A DNA stretch of 64,000 bases from contig NC_049981.1 of NCBI RefSeq assembly GCF_000003815.2, forward strand, positions 29,316,843-29,380,842. The letters are read 5' to 3'. The stretch comes from Branchiostoma floridae. Lineage: Eukaryota > Chordata > Leptocardii > Amphioxiformes > Branchiostomatidae. Of the stretch, positions 54,983 to 64,000 are shown in pieces. Both the position numbers and the translations under genes were made by a program. Under the pieces are notes generated by a model. That model saw nothing but the letters and a program-made list of their open reading frames with translations. It did not search any database and had not been told where the DNA came from. Each line of letters begins with the position of its first letter. Position 1 is the first letter of the stretch.

Positions 54983-56329
54983 TATCAATCTCAGAGTTTC
55001 AGAGAAACAGCATGTACCTGTCCCATTATTGATCCAACCCTGAGTTTGCTGCGCGCTTACAAACTCAGGGTCTGGAACAACTCTGGTAGCAGGCATTCAT
55101 CACACAGTACAATTAAGTAATGGCTGCATGTGTGCCAAGTGTCTCACCCTCAGGGTTTAGCTTCTACATTGGGTTTGGGAAAGTCTTCTGATGGCAATTA
55201 ACATACTATTAGAGAGTGTTAAGCTTTTGTAGCCAGACAGCTCAAATCTAAAAAGTAAACTTTGTGAATTCAATGCAAAATGCGATTAGCATCTCAATCT
55301 ACAGTTAGGTAATGTCAGACTGATATAAAATTTCACAAAATTACGGTATTGCCTTTCAGAATTTGGTGTCAGGACTCCCTTCCTTCCAAACCCCTCTTTA
55401 GACCCACACTCAAGAACTGCGAGATTCTGTGAATTTCATAAACATCATGATCACATTTTTGTTTCCTTTAAAATGGACTCCTTAAATGTTTCAAAGTTCT
55501 CCGTTAGATTCTAAAATGCAAAATGTTCTACATCATCCAGTCTTGCATTCCTGAAAATTAGTATTTCAGAATTTTCAATAAGCCAAATTAGGTGACTTTA
55601 TCATAGTTGCCTTTCTCCATTAATATGATACTTTACTCCACCGTATGCCTAAAATATTATGACCGAAGGTCACAAAAGGAACTTATTTGTACATACATAC
55701 ATAAAAATCTTGCCAAAAATAATTGCTTTCCGTCGTCATGAAGAAATATCTGTCATGATTCAGACTACCAAAATGTCCATTGATACTGCACCCTCTCACA
55801 TCAAAATTAATGTACAGTTCCACACATACAATAGAATGATGGCACTGTCATGCTTTGTTTCAATGTTGAACTTGCCGCACTGGCATTATCCATGTGCACA
55901 CATTTGTTTCCTAAAGTATGAAATCTTGCAATGCAAAATCAAATACAGTTATTGGTAGGGCAGGTGGGCCCATCTGACCGCATGTAACGAGGCTTTCCTA
56001 CACAGAATCTTTGGCTGAATTTCTGGGTATATCTACATTACACAAAGCCCCATTTTAACACACCGAAATTTCCCACCATTACTCCACTCACTCAATATAT
56101 GCTGCCAGGGTTTTGTAGAAATAACCCTGGATTGTTATGCATTGATTTTGCGCTTTTAAACTTGAGTGAATCTGTTCCAAATCTGTTTTGATCCCAGAAG
56201 CAGCCGACAGGTGTTACATGTGGAACTAATGTTACAGTCACTGTCACAGTGGTAGAAGGAAACTTGCTGACCAATGCGCCTAATAAAATATACAATGTGT
56301 TGGCACGTACAGGAGAACCTAACATATAG
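54983..56329. other. No gene recognised
   Basis: Frames of 99 codons (55659-55958, plus) and 102 codons (56092-56400, minus) have no domain I know. The latter runs into the satellite. Confidence 0.35.
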
Positions 56330-57377
56330 AACTCTATATCCACACACAGGCAAACATACCTGTCCTTAATGCTGAACTCTATCCACACACAGGCAAACAT
56401 GCCTGTCCTTAATGCTGAACTCTATCTACACACAGGCAAACATGCCTGTCCTTAATGCTGAACTCTATCCACACACAGGCAAACATGCCTGTCCTTAATG
56501 CTGAACTCTATCCACACACAGGCAAACATACCTGTCCTTAATGCTGAACTCTATCCACACACAGGCAAACATGCCTGTCCTTAATGCTGAACTCTATCCA
56601 CACACAGGCAAACATGCCTGTCCTTAATGCTGAACTCTATCCACACACAGGCAAACATGCCTGTCCTTAATGCTGAACTCTATCCACACACAGGCAAACA
56701 AGCCTGTCCTTAATGCTGAACTCTATCCACACACAGGCAAACATGCCTGTCCTTAATGCTGAACTCTTAGAATCCACACACAGGCAAACATGCCTGTCCT
56801 TAATGCTGAACTCTATCCACACACAGGCAAACATGCCTGTCCTTAATGCTGAACTCTATCCACACACAGGCAAACATGCCTGTCCTTAATGCTGAACTCT
56901 ATCCACACACAGGCAAACATGCCTGTCCTTAATGCTGAACTCTATCCACACACAGGCAAACATGCCTGTCCTTAATGCTGAACTCTATCCACACACAGGC
57001 AAACATGCCTGTCCTTAATGCTGAACTCTATCCACACACAGGCAAACATGCCTGTCCTTAATGCTGAACTCTATCCACACACAGGCAAACATACCTGTCC
57101 TTAATGCTGAACTCTATCCACACACAGGCAAACATGCCTGTCCTTAATGCTGAACTCTTAGAATCCACACACAGGCAAACATGCCTGTCCTTAATGCTGA
57201 ACTCTATCCACACACAGGCAAACATACCTGTCCTTAATGCTGAACTCTATCCACACACAGGCAAACATGCCTGTCCTTAATGCTGAACTCTATCCACACA
57301 CAGGCAAACATACCTGTCCTTAATGCTGAACTCTATCCACACACAGGCAAACATGCCTGTCCTTAATGCTGAACTCT
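56330..57377. repeat. 43-bp satellite, about 24 units, with higher-order structure
   Basis: Unit GAACTCTATCCACACACAGG then CAAACATGCCTGTCCTTAAT and GCT. Each unit contains ACAGGCA, loop AACA, TGCCTGT, a perfect 7-bp hairpin. Two 47-bp variants (GAACTCTTAGAATCC) begin at 56761 and 57152, exactly 391 bp apart, equal to one 47-bp plus eight 43-bp units. About five units have CATACC in place of CATGCC, which breaks the stem and on the minus strand makes CAGGTATGT. Confidence 0.95.
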
Positions 57378-57559
57378 GCCCTCCCTACAATAGTCGCGCC
57401 TATATCACTTGATGCGACTCACCAAGCTTTTGTCATTTTCACCTTTTTTTAGTTTTAGATATTTTGTGATTTTTTGGCTTTTATATTTTTTGTAAAGACC
57501 AAAACAAAACATACAATCACATCGCCATCATCTTGACCTGGAGACAGCCCTATTATACC
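57378..57559. other. Spacer between two satellites
   Basis: T-rich 182 bases with no features. Confidence 0.5.
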
Positions 57560-57800
57560 TTACGTGAACCATACTTTGCCTGTAACCGGAGCTTACATGA
57601 ACCATACCTTGCCTGTACCCGGAGCTTACGTGAACCATACCTTGCCTGTACCCGAAGCTTACGTGAACCATACCTTGCCTGTACCCGAAGCTTACGTGAA
57701 CCATACCTTGCCTGTACCCGAAGCTTACGTGAACCATACCTTGCCTGTACCCGAAGCTTACGTGAACCATACCTTGCCTGTACCCGTAGCTTGCCTGTAC
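57560..57800. repeat. 33-bp minisatellite, seven copies, open in several frames
   Basis: Unit CTTACGTGAACCATACC then TTGCCTGTACCCGAAG. Because 33 is divisible by three, long frames arise on both strands (repeating LREPYLACTRS and AYVNHTLPVPE on plus; YGSRKLRVQAR and MVHVSFGYRQG on minus). Equal openness in several frames argues against coding. Confidence 0.92.
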
Positions 57801-58068
57801 GGGAAGATTGCCTACCCGAAACGTGCCTGTACCTGAAGTGTCCCTTATCTAAAGCATAGCTTACTTGAACCATACCTGGACCTGAACTGTACCTGTATGA
57901 GTGCAACAGTATACCAGGGGGCCCAAAATTGACCTTTGTCTTCCCAACCTCTACCTTTAACCAACACACCATGACACACATGATACATGCTAAGGTACAC
58001 GTACACCCAAAACAATACCTCCATCTTTATGGAAGTAAAAGAAACAATTTGTAAATAGCTCACATTAC
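57801..58068. repeat. Repeat-like flank shared with the 51.8-52.3 kb units
   Basis: CAAAATTGACCTTTGTCTTC then ACACCCAAAACAATACCTCC resembles segments at 51858 and 52282. Confidence 0.45.
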
Positions 58069-58289
58069 CGTTACTGCCTGTCGGGTGGGGACTGTAAGTC
58101 ACACGCCCTGATGCATCTGATGGATCTGTACCGTGATTAGCTGGGATGGCGCCAGGCCTCGGCTGAGACAGCACCTGATTCGCTAATACGGCATCGGTTG
58201 TTGGCTGAGATGACGCTGATCAGTGGTAAATGGCTCAGGAGATGGCACAAATGGTTGGTTGGGTGTTCCTAGGTGGTCGCCGGTGTGAG
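58069..58289 (-). pseudogene. Exon-like block, Pro/Ser/Gln-rich, frame broken
   Basis: Minus strand: the acceptor CTGTTTTTCCCTTCCAG and donor AACG then GTAATG are good. From the acceptor one frame reads HTGDHLGTPNQPFVPSPEPF, then TTDQRHLSQQPMPY, stop. A second frame reads on as VLANQVLSQPRPGAIPANHG then TDPSDASGRV to the donor. A single indel would join them. Could be a decayed exon of the secreted-protein gene on the same strand, or non-coding. Confidence 0.3.
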
Positions 58290-58539
58290 CTGGAAGGGAA
58301 AAACAGTTTAAGATATAAGGTGCAGGATTTCTTCTGGTAAGAGTTGTAGACTTACATACGATCCAAAGATTCTATGTTGCAATCCCTGCTGGGACCAATG
58401 CTGTAGACTGGGATAGGCACTGAGTTAGACCTAAGTGAGTGGTATAGATTGAATTAAACCATTATTCATTTTTATAGTGGTTCAACATGAATATTATGCT
58501 CACTCGTGTACAAATTTCGGTGGTGCCACACATCTTTTT

Positions 58540-58879
58540 CATGGCTCGAAATACTTTTTTCTGCATACCTGCACTGGTACAGGTGGCATTGAAAATTACC
58601 TGCACCAGAGAAATTTTACCTGTACCACTCTGAATTTAGGAAGTATGGACCACACTGAAAATTGTGAAATTGCTTAGGGACCATTATTTTATACTTAATA
58701 GGTGGTAACAGTCAATGCAGCTAATAACAATCCACATGCACCTACGCCATAGGATACTTATGTATAAAACCCAGTACATGGACCAGTGCAGGTTAGGTGC
58801 AGGTAGACACCAGAAATATCTGCACAGCTCCAGTTTTACCAGGTGCACTAACCTGCATATGCAGGTGGTATTTCGAGCC
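58540..58879. mobile_element. 340-bp hAT-type element with 8-bp duplication
   Basis: The ends CATGGCTCGAAATAC and GGTATTTCGAGCC lie between direct repeats ATCTTTTT (58532-58539 and 58880-58887). The interior is rich in TACCTGCAC/GTGCAGGT words in both orientations. Related copies at 30105-30312 and 63778-64000. Confidence 0.7.
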
Positions 58880-58919
58880 ATCTTTTTACTTGTGTATCAT
58901 ACAACTGATGCAAGAAAGA

Positions 58920-59200
58920 AGTAGAGTTGGAACAGAAACTGAGAAGGAAAGAAATTTCAATCCTGACTCCCGGGATTCAAACCCGCACCGATCCCGGACT
59001 GCCAGATCACAAACCCAGTACGCAACTGAGGATGCCAAATGACTGACTGCCACTGGGCCAGGGACTACAACCTCTGCGGTTCAGGTACTATAGTAATTTC
59101 ATTTGTCATGTCTGTTGGCGGTGCTTAAACCCCACTTTTACACGTCACCCCCTTTTCCTCAACAAGATTCATCCTCGAATCTACGAGATCGATATCCCTG
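58920..59200 (-). repeat. Second SINE family, minus strand, copy 2
   Basis: Minus strand: GGGTTTGTGATCTGGCAGTC, a CGGGTTTGAATCCCGGGAG B-box region, a separate body with AGGGATATCGATCTCG and ATTCGAGGATGAATCTTG. Same order as 18955-19180. Confidence 0.55.
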
Positions 59201-59234
59201 TGTGGTCATTCTCCCCGTGTAACACTGTGTGGCA

Positions 59235-59450
59235 CAATCCTGCTAGCCTGATCATACTCACAGGGTCGGTGTGGGAACCATTATAAATTCAACAAAGGAG
59301 TTGAAACATAAAGAAACAAATCCTGACACCCGGGGTTCGAACCCACACCGAATCTGGGCTGGCAGACCACAAGACCAGCAGAGCAACCGATGTTGCCAAA
59401 GAGCTGCAGACAGCCATTTGATTTGGCAATGTCTGTTATAAATCCCTGAC
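59235..59450 (-). repeat. Second SINE family, minus strand, copy 3
   Basis: Minus strand: TTGTGGTCTGCCAGCCCAG, GGGTTCGAACCCCGGGTG and TCAGGATTTGTTTCTTTATG. A good B box; body truncated. Confidence 0.55.
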
Positions 59451-60299
59451 TGTTGCACTAACTGCTGGGTGACATAACGTTACAATGATTTTGTACATTC
59501 ATTCTCCTACTAGCTCCTTCAAAGGATCATTTCTTCTAACACAATGGTATACACAGATCTTGCCTTAAATGCACTTTTTAAACTAATTCAGAGTCTGAAG
59601 TGAAAGAGCTATAAAGCATTGGTTGTTGGTCAGTGACAACGTAATTGTTTTGTAGCTATGATCAACAGCTTTCAAAATTGCTCAACAAGCTCACACTCTA
59701 CACCCAGGGATTCGCGGTGGCTTTAATACAGCGATACAGCAAGATATACAAAGAATGGGGACTGTAAATGTTTTAGATAAACAAGAAAATGACGGATGCC
59801 TTACTGTTTATGCCCTCATCAGATGAAAACATCAACTCTGAACTTTCAGATGTAACGGTAGCAACTAATTTGTAGCCCAAGATAATGCCAGCATTAGATT
59901 GCTAGCTTCTGTTCAATTGAACATATTTGATATAAAATACAAATAAAAAGTCACTTGTAATTTTTTATCAGTAGGTTTTTTCTATGAGTTCTAAATGTCT
60001 TTAACATTTTGGATAGATTTTTGAAGTTTGGTATGCGCAGAATGCGGTGCTAGTTTCTCCACAAATCCAAGATGGCTGCCAGACCAAAATATTTTGATCC
60101 ACTGAATTTCCAATACAAAACATTTGTTTTTTGGGCGTAAATAATTTTCTTACGACGTGTAAGCAAGCAGGTGAGTTATCCATGTATCTATTTTTGTATC
60201 CAGACTGCTTTTAGTTCAGCCTAGATCAGAGATAAACTTGAATACACAGTGGATATGCTTTCATTTACAATTTACACTGCCAGTTGATTCCCAATGAAA
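59451..60299. other. No gene recognised
   Basis: AT-rich; no exon or named repeat. Confidence 0.4.
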
Positions 60300-60655
60300 T
60301 TGAATTGAATTGTTATGAATACGATTCAACCCATAACAAGCCGCTAGGGGACCCGAACCTACACCACTTACTCTCGACATCAAGAGCTGTCTACCACTCA
60401 AAAATCATAGCCACAGCATGCTCAGAACTCGAAATATCAAACCCGGAAGTTCCGTTGCCGTACCTTAACAGGCCGCTAGGGGGCCCAAAATCTAATCGTT
60501 TTCAGGTCTCATCAAGACCTACCCACATACCAAATATTAATACAATCCATCAAGGCGTTTTTGAGTTATCTTGGTCTTCTACAAACATACATACATACAT
60601 ACACACATGCTACCCAAAACATAACCTTCTCGGCAAAGGTAGTAAATGGACAAGA
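60300..60655 (+). repeat. Dispersed repeat, ETS-like-motif family, copy 3
   Basis: CCGCTAGGGGACCC, ACCCGGAAGTTCCGTTGCCG, AGGTCTCATCAAGACCTACC, then ACATACATACATACA and CCTTCTCGGCAAAGGTA. The right end phrase recurs at 61780-61800. A 159-codon frame spans it but is only the repeat read through. Confidence 0.7.
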
Positions 60656-60668
60656 ATGGTAGACTTAC

Positions 60669-60728
60669 TGAATTACGGGGCAAGCTGGCGAATCATCCAT
60701 GGGGGCAGCTGTCTCGGTTCCCAAGCTC
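60669..60728 (-). other. Exon-like block, possible part of secreted-protein gene
   Basis: Minus strand: acceptor TTTCCACAGTCTCTGCCACAG, donor TTCA then GTAAGT, 60 bp. Open as SLGTETAAPMDDSPACPVI when entered one base in. Phase would fit a 38-bp candidate exon at 61966-62003 upstream. Speculative. Confidence 0.2.
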
Positions 60729-60990
60729 CTGTGGCAGAGACTGTGGAAATACACATGATTTAGGGGACTAGTGAGTAACATTTAGGTTTCCCATGAACTG
60801 TTCTCGTCAGGCCTTTTTAGCATAGCAGGCCCATATGATATATGCTGTGTTTTAACCAACAAAGGGGAGTTTTCTGTAGTTTTGTAACAAAGATAGATTT
60901 TAAAGTTGACTATATTTCCGTATATTTGGCCCTCAAAATGCAGGAGTTAAAGAGCAGGAACCCCCCCCCCCCCCCAGATGTTCATGCCTA

Positions 60991-61569
60991 CGAGGGGCAT
61001 TCAATAAGTAATGTCCCTGACCCACTTCCAGTTGTCTGATCTAAATGAAATTTTGCATGTGTAATGATTCATATCTCTATGGGTTATGTTGCAAAAACCA
61101 GCTCTGAACTAATTGTGGTTACTGATTTACTGGTGTTTGAACTGAGTCAGGTGTGAAATGGACCAGGTGTGAAATGGAGCAAGTTGAGTGTCGCGCAGTG
61201 ATCCGGTTTTTGTATTTGAAAGGACGCACACTAAAGGGGACTTTTGATGAAATGAAAAAAAACTTATGGTGATGATGCCCCATCATATGACCTTGTAAAA
61301 CGCTGGCATCCTGAATTCAAACAAGGCCGGAAGTCTGTGGAAACAGCTCCCAGACCTGGTCGTCCTTCTTCTGCCATTGATGAGGCATCTGTCGGAGGAC
61401 CAACCTGGGATGTCCTACAAGAACGGTGTCCAGAGCTACATCAAATGATGGGAGAAATGCAAAACTCTGGGTGGTTCCTATGAAGAGAAAGACTAATAAC
61501 TGTGCCAAGTTTCATTAATCTCCTGCTATGGGAAATGGGTCAGGGACATTACTTATTGAATGCCCCTCG
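60991..61569 (+). mobile_element. 579-bp deleted mariner-type element
   Basis: Perfect 34-bp terminal inverted repeats (CGAGGGGCATTCAATAAGTA, then ATGTCCCTGACCCA). TA on both sides (60989-60990 and 61570-61571), the Tc1/mariner target. Contains the 5' part of a transposase gene and a short 3' remnant; the catalytic middle is deleted. Confidence 0.92.
61174..61480 (+). pseudogene. Mariner transposase, N-terminal part, broken
   Basis: ATG at 61174 starts MEQVECRAVIRFLYLKGRT, the first helix-turn-helix of mariner transposases. One extra A in the A-run at about 61254-61261 shifts the frame. The family sequence continues as YGDDAPSYDLVKRWHPEF, then SVETAPRPGRPSSAID, the linker before the catalytic domain. 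The D,D34D catalytic region is absent. Cannot encode an active transposase; could be mobilised by a related full-length copy. Confidence 0.85.
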
Positions 61570-61571
61570 TA

Positions 61572-61805
61572 CATCCCATACCACATCAGGCTTTGCTGCA
61601 CTAAGATGCCCCTATACTGTGAAAAAATCCTGGTGAGAACACTGATGAAGAAACTGAATTCCATGTACAAGTAGAATTGCATCAAATATCACGAAAATCC
61701 ATTCTCAGCTTCTCCAGTTATGTGATGTTGACCTACATATAGAGACACAGTTATATCTTGCCTTAACTGAAAATATAACCTTCTTGGCAAAGGTAATGAA
61801 TCCAG
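61572..61805 (+). repeat. Dispersed repeat end
   Basis: GACCTACATATAGAGACACA then ATAACCTTCTTGGCAAAGGT, the same right end as the repeat at 60300-60655. Confidence 0.5.
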
Positions 61806-62068
61806 AACGCCATACAAAGTTGTACACTACATATTAGAGCCATTTAAGGTCGCTTGAGGTGTTTAGGCAGACCGTTTGAGAAGACTCCTACTTCTTGCAG
61901 TCACCCCACTTTTGGAGAAGGCAGTACTGAGCAAAGGTCCATCCTGAATCAAGTGTTCAATTTACCTTTCAGTCTTTTCAGTATACACCGTCAGCTTGTG
62001 TACCTATTGGGCGAATCTTGAGCGTGTCGTACATAAATACTATTATCCGACTGAGTAAAACAACTCAC
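61806..62068 (-). other. Intron candidate downstream of the secreted-protein exon
   Basis: A 38-bp block at 61966-62003 (minus) has an acceptor-like GCCCAATAG and a donor-like AAAG then GTAAAT and is open in phase as VHKLTVYTEKTE. Weak evidence. Confidence 0.25.
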
Positions 62069-62200
62069 CGAAATCCTTAACAGGGCGGACTTGTCTGGTT
62101 GAGCGGCGCAGGGGGCCTTGCTGCTGTCGGCGGGCGCGGGCGGCTCGGCGCTGTAAGTTAGAACGTAGAATGTCAATAGAAGTAGTACAGATCGTGTCAT
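62069..62200 (-). CDS. First coding exon of an unidentified secreted protein
   Basis: ATG at 62200 opens a 44-codon exon that ends TTTCG before GTGAGT, a strong donor, in phase 0. The peptide starts MTRSVLLLLTFYVLTYSA, a textbook signal peptide with probable cleavage after Ser-Ala. It continues EPPAPADSSKAPCAAQPDK then SALLRIS. The part after the signal has strongly GC-rich third positions, unlike the flanks. The ATG is preceded at nine bases by TTCATTTTTAG, so the 5' UTR may itself be spliced. No family recognised: a mature start rich in Pro, Ala and Ser with one Cys. Downstream exons are uncertain and would have to cross the mariner insertion. Confidence 0.6.
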
Positions 62201-62600
62201 CAAGTGACTCTAAAAATGAAGTTGACTAGGGATGAAGGACGTAGGGACCTTACCCCCCCCCCCCCCCCAACAAAACTGTAGGACTAACAATTATAATGAG
62301 AAAACTCACAGAAAGAATGCCCCCCTTCTCCATTACTGGACGTTCTAATCATGCATACTTTATTGGAGAAAATATTGTCCAGCAGCATTTTTCATGAATT
62401 TTCGATAAATTTGCATCATCAGAGAACAGTGATTGCACACTAGACGTCATAATTGGTGTTACAATGCATGTGTGAAACAAGGCAATCATAGATAGTGTTA
62501 CACTCGCATTGACACACATGTTCCAAGAAGTAAGATGAGCATTGTTGACGTGACGGACGTTGTTTGCGTGCCGCAGGTTGTTGTGGATGCGGTTCTGGAT
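62201..62600. other. Upstream region of the secreted-protein exon
   Basis: Contains a C-run at 62253-62268. No clear promoter motif identified. Confidence 0.4.
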
Positions 62601-62960
62601 GCGGTTGTTGTTGTTGTTCCTGTTGTTGTTGTTGTTCCCGTTGTTGTTGTTGTTCCTGTTGTTGTTGTTGTTCCTGTTGTTGTTGTTGTTGTTCCCGTTG
62701 TTGTTGTTGTTCCCGTTGTTGTTGTTGTTCCCGTTGTTGTTGTTGTTCCCGTTGTTGTTGTTGTTCTTTTTGTTGTTGTTGTTCCTGTTGTTGTTGATTG
62801 TTCCCGTTGTTGTTGTTGTTCCCGTTGTTGTTGTTCCCGTTGTTGTTGTTGTTCCCGTTGTTGTTCCCGTTGTTGTTGTTGTTCCCGTTGTTGTTGTTGT
62901 TCCCGTTGTTGTTGTTGTTCCCGTTGTTGTTGTTGTTCCCGTTGTTGTTGTTGTTCCCGT
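62601..62960. repeat. 18-bp minisatellite of GTT units with CCC interruptions
   Basis: GTTGTTGTTGTTGTTCCC-type units, about 20, with some 12-bp and 15-bp variants. On the minus strand frames of 160-180 codons encode runs of Asn with Gly, or Gln with Glu or Arg, and one ends in QPHPEPHPQQPAARKQRPSR then an HVCQCEC stretch. All frames are open, so coding cannot be inferred from openness alone. Confidence 0.92.
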
Positions 62961-63777
62961 TCACATTGTTCTGCATGCACAAGAAGTCTGGTTCAGTTCA
63001 ATTCATTGCATTTCACTCTATAGAATAGGGTAATTATATAACGTTACAGTTACAATAAATGGACCGATCCCGATCAAACGTATATCGAACAAATAGAACC
63101 AGGTAGAACCCACTATTCTATTTTGAACACCTCCGTCAAAAATAGCCCCAGTTGAACAGAAATTGCCAAAGAAATATGCTATGCTACTCTTTGTTGAAGA
63201 CTACACCCACCGAGTATAGGTATTGTGGGAACGAGAGCCACTGCAAAGCATTACATTAATGGTGGGCAGGTTGCACGTGTAGAGCAGGGTATGTATAAGA
63301 CACGGGACTCTGCACTGGCAGACTTTGTAGAAGTGTCCCATTAGTTGGTGCGTTGTACAAGCTCCCTCTCCACGAGTGCCTTGGCTGCTTTCTTCTTGAT
63401 TTTGCTTTTATCATGAGCATGCATGCATCTGTTATGCATGCAACAAACGCAGTAGAAACCCAGTCACAGATACATGTAGATGTACCCTGGTTTTCACCTG
63501 CATCGACCGTATGTCAGAAACTGGACACTCCTGCCCACCAACAAGCTAATGATATGCGGTGCCTCGCGCTTCCGCTTTGACTGAAATTATATCGCCCTTA
63601 CCACAACTAATCAGCCCCCTTCTCAGATGACTGGACCCAGTGGATGTAGCCTTCAACAAAGAAGTCAGCGCATTTTTTTTTTGGCATCTTCTCCATTAAT
63701 GTACGTTAATAAAGCCAATCGGCCAAGCGTCTTCTCTGACTCTCACTGTCAACTTAGGTCTTAAGATATTATCATTC
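62961..63777. other. No gene recognised
   Basis: No exon or named repeat. Confidence 0.4.
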
Positions 63778-64000
63778 AGGGCTTGAAATACCAGTTGTGT
63801 GCAGGTATTTTTTATGTCTGCCTGCACCTAACCTGCACTGGTCAAATGTACTAGGTTTTATACATAAATGTGGATTGTTATTAATATAGCTGCATTGACT
63901 GTTACCACTTAAAAAGTTTTTTTTTTTTTTTAAATAGCAATGGTTCCTGAACAATTTTAGTATCATCCATGCTTCCTAAATTCAGAGTGGTGCAAGTTGA
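63778..64000 (-). mobile_element. hAT-type element, cut by the window end
   Basis: Starts CAGGGCTTGAAATACC, then CCTGCACCTAACCTGCACTG, AGCTGCATTGACTGTTACCA and a T-run. This is the reverse of 58540-58879 and 30105-30312. The left terminus with CAGGGCT is the best preserved of the three. Confidence 0.7.

Noticed and set aside
56330-57377. CRISPR-like array
   Set aside because: Contiguous 43-bp units without unique spacers: a satellite.
57553-57981. 142-codon minus-strand frame with YGSRKLRVQAR repeats
   Set aside because: The 33-bp minisatellite is equally open in other frames and on the other strand.
60284-60763. 159-codon plus-strand frame
   Set aside because: Most of it lies in a dispersed repeat that occurs twice more in the window, with ACATACATACA simple sequence inside; no domain.

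Overview
The window reads as animal nuclear DNA: AT-leaning, intron-bearing, very rich in mobile-element debris, with no compact operon-like coding. The recurring repeat families (a tRNA-headed SINE with a shared body, LINE 3' ends with ATACAG-type or CAT-type tails, several short inverted-repeat elements) and the protein similarity of the one recognisable gene fit a lancelet (Branchiostoma-like cephalochordate). The species call rests on recalled repeat appearance, not on a search.

Recognisable genes are few. (1) The 3' end of an aminopeptidase B-like (RNPEP, M1 family) gene lies on the plus strand at 24.0-26.16 kb: three exons covering the C-terminal helical domain. Four decayed tandem copies of the intron-exon junction (23.26, 23.44, 23.63, 23.83 kb) precede the first of these exons. 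That exon itself carries two opposing indels, so it stays open but reads most of its length in the wrong frame. (2) A first coding exon for a secreted protein (signal peptide, strong splice donor) lies on the minus strand at 62.07-62.20 kb. Weaker phase-compatible exon candidates lie further along. Most other open frames are retroelement fragments or reading through tandem repeats.

Layout: 0-23 kb is dispersed repeats: LINE 3' fragments, SINEs and short DNA elements with readable target-site duplications, plus a LINE graveyard at 15.6-18.4 kb. 23.2-28.3 kb is the aminopeptidase 3' end and its repeat-rich downstream flank. 29.8-31.8 kb has SINE pieces. 32.3-38.5 kb is a tandem array built from SINE body sequence. 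39.66-40.56 kb is an inverted-repeat element holding a 32-bp perfect palindrome. 41-45 kb has scattered SINE, MITE and piggyBac-like pieces. 45.4-49.75 kb is a compound tandem locus: hairpin-bearing units, four units that look like exons with splice sites on the minus strand, then more hairpin-type units. 51.1-55.0 kb is a diverged tandem duplication holding a clean hAT-type insertion and a hammerhead-ribozyme-like motif. 56.33-57.38 kb is a 43-bp satellite with higher-order structure, followed by a 33-bp minisatellite. 58-64 kb has hAT-type and mariner-type elements, SINEs, the secreted-protein exon and an 18-bp Asn/Gln-type minisatellite.

The genes do not form a pathway. The unifying theme is repeated tandem amplification of short segments, several including exon or splice-junction-like sequence (23.2, 47-48.6 and perhaps 56.3 kb).
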